Below, piece by piece: positions 37,512 to 43,045 of a stretch of DNA of 43,045 bases. The stretch comes from Candidatus Mediterraneibacter intestinigallinarum (GTDB lineage: Bacteria; Bacillota; Clostridia; Lachnospirales; Lachnospiraceae): positions 1 to 43,045 of the forward strand of contig DWXI01000105.1 in assembly GCA_019119265.1 (NCBI GenBank), given 5' to 3'. The translations under genes were made by a program, and so were the position numbers. Below the pieces are notes generated by a model. The model was given only the letters and a program-made list of their open reading frames with translations, had not been told where the DNA came from and did not search any database. Positions within the stretch are counted from its first letter, which is position 1. Each line of letters begins with the position of its first letter.

Positions 37512-38192
37512 TTAATATCCCCCGTTATTCTTATCGGGCGTCTTCACCTGACCGTATGACTGGAACCGGGTCATAACGTCAGCCATCTCCTGATCTGTAA
37601 GGACAACGCCTCTGTTTTGCCCTGCGGACTCGCACATCCACTGCATCTCTGCGCAGAATTCACAGCTCACAGCAAGATTAAACGCCTTTGCAAGACTGAC
37701 CCCGCATGTCACGAGACCATGATTGGCAAGCAGAACCGCGCGGCTCTCGCCGATCGCTCCTTCTACTTTCTCAGCCAGCTCATGTGTTCCGAAAGTCGCA
37801 TACTCCGCGCACGGAACCTCCGCTGTGCCTGCCGAAGCGATCACATAATGAACTGCTTTCAGCGGCTCCCGCATACATGCCAGCGCCGTACAGTATTTTG
37901 AATGTGTATGTACCACGCCGCGCGCCTCCGGTTTGATCTTATAAATGATCGAATGAAGTTCATGTTCGCTGGACGGCTTTCTGTTTCCTTCCACAATCTC
38001 TCCATCCAGAGTCATAACTACCACATCCTCGGGCAGCGTCTCAAAATATCCGATTCCCGACGGACTGATCGCCATGTATCCTGTCTCCGGATCAAAAATG
38101 CTGATATTGCCGGCAGTTCCCTTTGCCAGCCCTGCTGAACTCATCTTTTTTCCATACTCTACGATCTGTTTTCTTGCTTCTTCCATTAACAT
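37512..38192 (-). CDS. Class II aldolase (FucA/DrdA-like)
   Basis: 226 aa; TAGNISIFDPETGYMAISPSGIGYE-like start, PSSEHELHSIIYKIKPEARGVVHTHSKY, LLANHGLVTCG. Confidence 0.9.
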   Translation of the reverse strand: MLMEEARKQIVEYGKKMSSAGLAKGTAGNISIFDPETGYMAISPSGIGYFETLPEDVVVMTLDGEIVEGNRKPSSEHELHSIIYKIKPEARGVVHTHSKYCTALACMREPLKAVHYVIASAGTAEVPCAEYATFGTHELAEKVEGAIGESRAVLLANHGLVTCGVSLAKAFNLAVSCEFCAEMQWMCESAGQNRGVVLTDQEMADVMTRFQSYGQVKTPDKNNGGY

Positions 38193-38204
38193 AATCTTTT
38201 TCTC

Positions 38205-38980
38205 CTAATCCTGAAAATATCTTTTTATATCGTACGGTGAATAGATTCCCTTGTTGGTGACAATTCCATTACACAAATATGGGGGTGTAATATCAAATGC
38301 CGGGTACCATCCTTTTACCCCTTCCTTAGCCGTGCGTACCCCCATTGCCTCAAGCACCTGATTTCCATCTCTGTATTCAATTTTAACAGAATCTATCGTC
38401 GGATGCTTTTCATCCGGTGCTCCCGTAACATAATAAGGGATTCCGTAATGTTTGCAGACAATTGCAATCTGCAGGGTTCCCACTTTATTCACAATATGCC
38501 CGTCACAGGATATTGCATCCGCTGCTGACGTAAACACATCTACCAGTCCGTTCTGCATTGCAAATGCCGGCATATTATCTGTAATAACCGTTACGTCAAA
38601 CCCCTGATCATAAGCTACGCTGGCTGTCAGTCGGGCTCCCTGAAAATACGGTCTTGTTTCCGCACAGACAACTTTCATATCCTTTCCGCGTTCCCTGATT
38701 TCCTTTAACATAAGTCCTACAATTGTTTCACCGAAACACTGTGTCATAACAGACCCTTTGTCCGGGAATAGATCAACCAGGTATTTTGCCGTCTTCCCAA
38801 TCCGGATATACTTATTATTAACTTCTTCTACGGAGTGTTCAAAAACAGCCTTGTCTGCCGGTTTGCCTTCTGCAAGCGCTTCTTTCGCGGTATCTATACA
38901 TTTCTGTGTGATTGCTTCCATTCGCACAGTAGTCGTCGGACGCGCATGTGATAATGTATAGGAAGCTCCGTATCTGTATT
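38205..38980 (-). pseudogene. MtnA/eIF2B-alpha-like sugar-phosphate isomerase (DrdI-like), N-terminally truncated
   Basis: Homologous text begins at GASYTLSHARPTTTVRMEAITQ and runs to the C-terminus (CAETRPYFQGARLTA, AISCDGHIVNKVGTLQIAI); upstream part of the 289-aa ORF is antisense to a DeoR-type gene and not family-like. Confidence 0.7.
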
Positions 38981-39367
38981 CTGTGCGACTCCGCCAAAAA
39001 CAGCAAGATAACCCTCGTATGTGCAGGCGGACAGCTCCGGGCAAAAACCAGTTCTTTTGTAGGGTACAGGACAACCGACATGATCAGCAGTAATTTTGCC
39101 AATATAGCTTTCCTCAGCAATCCTGCCGTCAACATAACATACGGTTTGACCGACAACAACCTGAACGAGGCAAACGTTCGGAAATGTATGCTGGAACACT
39201 CCAAACAGCACATCTTCCTGATGGATCATACAAAATTTTCAAAAACAAGCAGCAATATATTCGGACAGCTTTCCGATATAGATGTACTGATCACAGACAA
39301 AAAACTGAGCAGAGACTGGGAAACATCACTCAGGACAAAAGGAGTGGCGTTTCATTATACAGCATGA
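38948..39367 (+). pseudogene. DeoR-family transcriptional regulator, C-terminal sensor domain only (HTH lost)
   Basis: ITLVCAGGQLRAKTSSFVGYRTTDMISS...GLTDNNLNEANVRKCMLEHSKQHIFLMDHTKFSKTSSNIFGQLSDIDVLITDKKLS is the DeoR C-terminal pattern; no helix-turn-helix present. Confidence 0.8.
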
Positions 39368-39417
39368 AGTAATACTGCCAGTAAATATGTCATCATAATC
39401 ATAACAGGGAGGCAATT

Positions 39418-40701
39418 ATGTTCTTTTTCTTCGAAGATCTCTACTATACTAACGAGGATATCTGCCAGGCTTTTAAAAAAATATGTCTTGATAAGATGCT
39501 TGCTGACGGCTATTTTGACATGAGCACTTACATTTTCGGGCGTATCAGAAAAGAGGATATGTACGCCAGCCTGACCGCCCACAGATCAAAATACGCAGCC
39601 CTCTATCGCGGCGCCTACCCCAAAAAGGATACCATCGCCTCCGAATGGAAACAACGGCTTGCAAACACTGAACAGCAGGATGGACCAGATCAGACCGAAC
39701 TCACCTATGAAGAATCCGGCGCAATTGTAAACTGGATATACAGAGCATTAAAAAATTCCCAGGAAAGGGAGAAATTTACTGAATATATCTTTAAATCCTT
39801 AAAAGACTTACATCACATCCAGAATAATATCCGTTTCTCAAAAGGAGTCGTTTACAATGCCGCTAAAGTAAATCTTCATTTTCTTTCTTCTGTTTCAGGA
39901 GTCAACACTTTTCTTTCAACTCTGAAAAAGAAAGGAAACACTCTGTTTTTCCGCGGGCACGCAGATGCCAATTATATTCTGCGGCCTTCCATCATGCGTT
40001 CGACTCAACTCATGCAGAATGAAAGCCGTTTATATCACGAACTGCTGATCAACTGTCCTGAAGACTTCGAAAAATGCCATACGCACCTGGAGAAACTTGT
40101 TAAAATGCAACACTATGGTCTTCCCACACGGCTGCTCGACATCACCCGGAACCCGCTTGTAGCCCTGTACTTTGCCTGTGAAAGCCGCCCTGAGTCTTAC
40201 GGGGAACTGATCTTGATCTCTGCGGAAAATCATGAAATCAAATACCCGCAAAGCGATACCGTATCTGTTCTAGCAAGCCTTCCTGTGTTTTCTTATGAAA
40301 AGCAGCAGGAATTCTTAACACTGGCCCTTACTCCGGGCATATCCTCCCGGGAGTTCAATAAAAAGGCTGCCCGACTGATCCATGAAGTCCGCCTGGAAAA
40401 GCCGGCTTTCCAGGCGGAAGTAAACAGCGCTGATATTCTGAATAATTATATCGTTTATGCTCTAAAGAATAATAATAGAATCATAAAACAAGACGGCGCA
40501 TTTATTCTCTGCGGACTTTCCGCGGAAGCCGACTCTCTGGATCAATTCCGCTATAAAGAGCGCGGCAGAAAAACCGTCGTACTTATAGAGAAGAAAAAAA
40601 GAATCCTGGAACAGTTAGAAACTTTTTCGATCAACAGAGCATCTCTGTTTCCCGAAATAGAATGTGTCGCTGAATATCTGAAGAATAAGTTTGACCGGTA
40701 G
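39418..40701 (+). CDS. FRG domain-containing protein
   Basis: 427 aa; LFFRGHADANYILRPSIMR...LEKLVKMQHYGLPTRLLDITRNPLVALYFACES; RBS GGGAGG upstream. Confidence 0.88.
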   Translation: MFFFFEDLYYTNEDICQAFKKICLDKMLADGYFDMSTYIFGRIRKEDMYASLTAHRSKYAALYRGAYPKKDTIASEWKQRLANTEQQDGPDQTELTYEESGAIVNWIYRALKNSQEREKFTEYIFKSLKDLHHIQNNIRFSKGVVYNAAKVNLHFLSSVSGVNTFLSTLKKKGNTLFFRGHADANYILRPSIMRSTQLMQNESRLYHELLINCPEDFEKCHTHLEKLVKMQHYGLPTRLLDITRNPLVALYFACESRPESYGELILISAENHEIKYPQSDTVSVLASLPVFSYEKQQEFLTLALTPGISSREFNKKAARLIHEVRLEKPAFQAEVNSADILNNYIVYALKNNNRIIKQDGAFILCGLSAEADSLDQFRYKERGRKTVVLIEKKKRILEQLETFSINRASLFPEIECVAEYLKNKFDR

Positions 40702-40729
40702 ACATTACCTATAATATATTTGTTCTTCC

Positions 40730-41200
40730 TTATTGTCTTGAACATTTTTCGGCATCAATCGCCAGTGTAAACATCAGCACATGCAGTGCATCTCCCGGAT
40801 TCACGATATCCAGTACATAGGTATCTGTCATATGAAAAAGCTCCTTCGATATGACCGCTAGCGTTCTCCCTGCGCCATCCGTAATGGAATAATTCCATTC
40901 CGTCCAGTCTCCTTCAATATGCCATCCGTTAAAATCAATATCATAGCGCGGCTTCAGGAAAGTAAGCTCTTTGCTGATAGAGCCGATCCTCTGCTCCCCT
41001 TCATACACCTCGAACTTCGGAAGAAACGTAAGCACTCGTTCCTTCACCATTCCCAGTTCCCGGTCACGGGAATCAAATATCTTGAGGCAATGTCCCCATG
41101 ACAGCTGCCCTTTTACCACATAAACCGTATTTTCATATTCATCATAAATGTCATAGCTGTCCAGCCATGAAAAAAATCTCTGTTTAAATAGTAATTTCAT
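40730..41200 (-). CDS. LURP-one-related/YxjI-like family protein
   Basis: MKLLFKQRFFSWLDSYDIYDEYENTVYVVKGQLSWGHCLKIFDSRDRELGMVKERVLTFLPKFEVYEG; start likely 41200. Confidence 0.8.
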   Translation of the reverse strand: MKLLFKQRFFSWLDSYDIYDEYENTVYVVKGQLSWGHCLKIFDSRDRELGMVKERVLTFLPKFEVYEGEQRIGSISKELTFLKPRYDIDFNGWHIEGDWTEWNYSITDGAGRTLAVISKELFHMTDTYVLDIVNPGDALHVLMFTLAIDAEKCSRQ

Positions 41201-41261
41201 GCACTTCTCCTCTCTGATATAAAACTGCCACATCCACTTCTCCAAAACTTCTGCAGGGAAC

Positions 41262-41915
41262 TCATAGCAGCATTTCCACCAGTTCTCTGTGCACACATGA
41301 CATATCTGCCTGATAAATATCAATACAGTTCAATAGCGCACCACCTTTTGCATATGACGGAAAAATGAATCCGCACTCCGGACTTCCCGCCTTGTAATCC
41401 CCGGTAACCGGACAAACCGCGCAGATCAGATATTCGAACATCTCCTCCGACTCTCCCAGCCTGACATGATCCGCTGCCTTGGACGGAATATCATACCGGT
41501 CATGAAACATAAAGATGCCGTACTCATGATCTGAACGATATCTCTCCCCTGTCTTCTCATAAAAAATCTCAAGCAGTGCATCGTTCTCCAGGCCCGAACT
41601 TCGGATTCCCATCAGGAGCTGATACATGCTCTCCTTGCCTCTGGAGTTTTCTGGAATCACATAACGCTTCAGATTGCCATTCGTCTGCGCAAAGGGAATC
41701 GACTTTGCAATCTCCAGATTTTTCGCCCGGTCCGATCCTGACAGCTTAAGGAATCGGGTGTTGAATGTTCCGTCAATAAATCCGTCCGGATCCATATATG
41801 CCCCTGCGATCCGAGTCACAGAAGTCCGCTTCACTGTCATGCGGCGGGTAATGGCAAGCATATCCTCACGGTCAATCTGAAGAGACCGCAAAGAGGTGTT
41901 ATATTCTGTGTTCAT
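41262..41915 (-). CDS. DUF4317-like protein, shorter than typical
   Basis: MLAITRRMTVKRTSVTRIAGAYMD, LEIFYEKTGERYRSDHEYGIFMFHDRYDIPSKAADHVRLGESEEMFEYLICAVCPV. Confidence 0.65.
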   Translation of the reverse strand: MNTEYNTSLRSLQIDREDMLAITRRMTVKRTSVTRIAGAYMDPDGFIDGTFNTRFLKLSGSDRAKNLEIAKSIPFAQTNGNLKRYVIPENSRGKESMYQLLMGIRSSGLENDALLEIFYEKTGERYRSDHEYGIFMFHDRYDIPSKAADHVRLGESEEMFEYLICAVCPVTGDYKAGSPECGFIFPSYAKGGALLNCIDIYQADMSCVHRELVEMLL

Positions 41916-42248
41916 GGTTCTTTCTCCTTATTAAGCCAGATTTACAGCCATTGCTGCGCCGGAATTTACACCTGCTTTTCCATAATATCATAACATAAAA
42001 ATCATTCTTTTCTGTGGATATTATATTAAATTCCTTATCTCTATATCCTCTTCTGAGATATGTCTTTTTCCAATATCAGAAACTTCCAGCGAATGACCCA
42101 GCGAATGAGTCAGTCATGTACGCACATAATCATTTTCGTGAATGATGCCATTTTTCGAATCTCCGTAAAAATGTCTTTCTGATAATAATTCACTCCCTAT
42201 CATATTACCATCTCCCTCAAACGGATTTATATTTGCAAGTATGAATCG

Positions 42249-42282
42249 AAAAAGCCGAATGCATTTGACCGCATTCGGCTTT
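42249..42282. terminator. Intrinsic terminator-like hairpin
   Basis: AAAAGCCGAATGC-(8 nt)-GCATTCGGCTTTT. Confidence 0.8.
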
Positions 42283-42492
42283 TCCTGATTCTATATAGCT
42301 TGACTTTCATATAACCGCTTTTTGATATTTTCTGCTTTGGATTATCCGTGTTTTACTCAAACTCCTCAGCGGATAAATTGAACTGGCTACTTTTCTATGA
42401 TTTTTGTTGATTTTATTATTCTTATTTCTTATAACTTCTTCTCATATTCGTGCCGGTTCAAATTTTTAGAGCCAAAATAGAGCCAGTTAGAA

Positions 42493-42966
42493 TCACTGGC
42501 TGCGCCCCTTCAGTTTCTTCAGTATCGCCATAACATCTGGCTGCGTTGGAGTAAACTTAACGCCACGTTTCAACATCCCCATAACTTTTCTCGCTTTTCG
42601 CTCAATCTCTCTGGCGGTATGCTCACTGGTCAACATCAAATGGTTTCCGGCAATCGTGTATTCCCGTTCTATGTATTCTTCTGTTATCGGAAACATATCC
42701 TGTATCAGAAATGCGCTTTCCCGGCTGTCATCCAGTTTAACAATATGGATAATATCGCAAGGTTCCCCTGCTTTTTCCTTCCTCTCCATAATTCGTCTGT
42801 ATTTGTCAATACGGCTGGACAGTGGTATCATCCAGTATATTCCTATACTTGTATCCTCAAAGCAGTAATAATGTGGTCTGTTTCCCGCCTTATTTCCTTT
42901 AAGATACGGGTCTGGCATATCTTCAAAAAAGTTATCTTTGATAATATAAAATCCTGTTTTTCTCAT
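42493..42966 (-). CDS. CptN-like (ToxN superfamily) endoribonuclease toxin, type III toxin-antitoxin
   Basis: 157 aa; MRKTGFYIIKDNFFEDMPDPYLKGNKAGNRPHYYCFEDTSIGIYWMIPLSSRIDKYRRIM...AFLIQDMFPITEEYIEREYTIAGNHLML...RKARKVMGMLKRGVKFTPTQPDV; preceded by terminator. Confidence 0.75.
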   Translation of the reverse strand: MRKTGFYIIKDNFFEDMPDPYLKGNKAGNRPHYYCFEDTSIGIYWMIPLSSRIDKYRRIMERKEKAGEPCDIIHIVKLDDSRESAFLIQDMFPITEEYIEREYTIAGNHLMLTSEHTAREIERKARKVMGMLKRGVKFTPTQPDVMAILKKLKGRSQ

Positions 42967-42985
42967 TTACCTGTCCTCATTATGG

Positions 42986-43014
42986 AAAAAGTCCCTCGCC
43001 TTGCGGCGAAGGAC
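42986..43014 (-). terminator. Intrinsic terminator between candidate antitoxin RNA and toxin gene
   Basis: Minus strand GTCCTTCGCC-GCAA-GGCGAGGGAC-TTTTT (10-bp stem, GCAA tetraloop, T5). Confidence 0.9.
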
Positions 43015-43045
43015 TATACTTTCGACCCAACCACTTATATACCGC
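43015..43045 (-). ncRNA. 3' end of putative type III antitoxin RNA (repeat region cut by window edge)
   Basis: Positional: directly 5' of terminator and toxin; sequence GCGGTATATAAGTGGTTGGGTCGAAAGTATA. Tandem repetition cannot be seen in this window. Confidence 0.45.

Noticed and set aside
38894-39229. 111-aa minus-strand ORF as N-terminus of the isomerase in another frame
   Set aside because: It is antisense to the DeoR C-terminal domain and shows no isomerase-like sequence; a deletion explains the data better than a frameshift.
42086-42110. Short direct repeat CCAGCGAATGA-CCCAGCGAATGA
   Set aside because: Only two units of ~12 bp, no surrounding structure; not enough to call a CRISPR or regulatory array.
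1-43045. CRISPR arrays, tRNA/rRNA genes, transposases
   Set aside because: No regularly spaced repeats, no tRNA-like cloverleaf or rRNA sequence noticed by eye, and no transposase/integrase ORF; a tRNAscan or Rfam run would be needed for certainty.

Overview
The window looks like a chromosomal segment from a Lachnospiraceae-type Firmicute. This is inferred from gene content and order; no database search was possible. From left to right it contains: (1) an exopolysaccharide/capsule locus on the minus strand (cpsB-cpsC-cpsD-LCP-small ORF-capD-like, then a LoaP/NusG-type antiterminator, DegT aminotransferase, ATP-grasp, and the start of a sugar-1-P transferase at the edge); (2) a five-gene polyamine operon (Lys/Orn/Arg decarboxylase, SpeE, SpeB, carboxyspermidine dehydrogenase and decarboxylase); (3) capA and a VanRS-like two-component system; (4) a housekeeping block coaX-dusB-greA-lysS, with lysS carrying a C-terminal EMAPII/MetG-beta-like domain; (5) a large secreted GH13 amylase; (6) a PepSY lipoprotein with a two-component system; (7) a Gfo/Idh/MocA oxidoreductase and an M18 aminopeptidase; (8) an accessory zone at about 34.5-43.0 kb. 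The accessory zone holds an unusual restriction-modification-like pair (N6-adenine MTase with a fused specificity-like domain, plus a wHTH-HNH nuclease). The MTase is split by a one-base frameshift exactly at a GGGGGGCCCCC tract. The zone also has a decayed 5-deoxyribose-salvage-like locus with a visible deletion scar, a FRG-domain protein, and at the right edge a CptN-like type III toxin. The toxin is preceded by the intrinsic terminator that normally separates antitoxin RNA repeats from toxin. Other signals are an 11-nt poly-G tract directly upstream of a consensus promoter for the capsule operon, and a dispersed ~165-nt structured repeat present in two full copies (with compensatory changes) and one partial copy.
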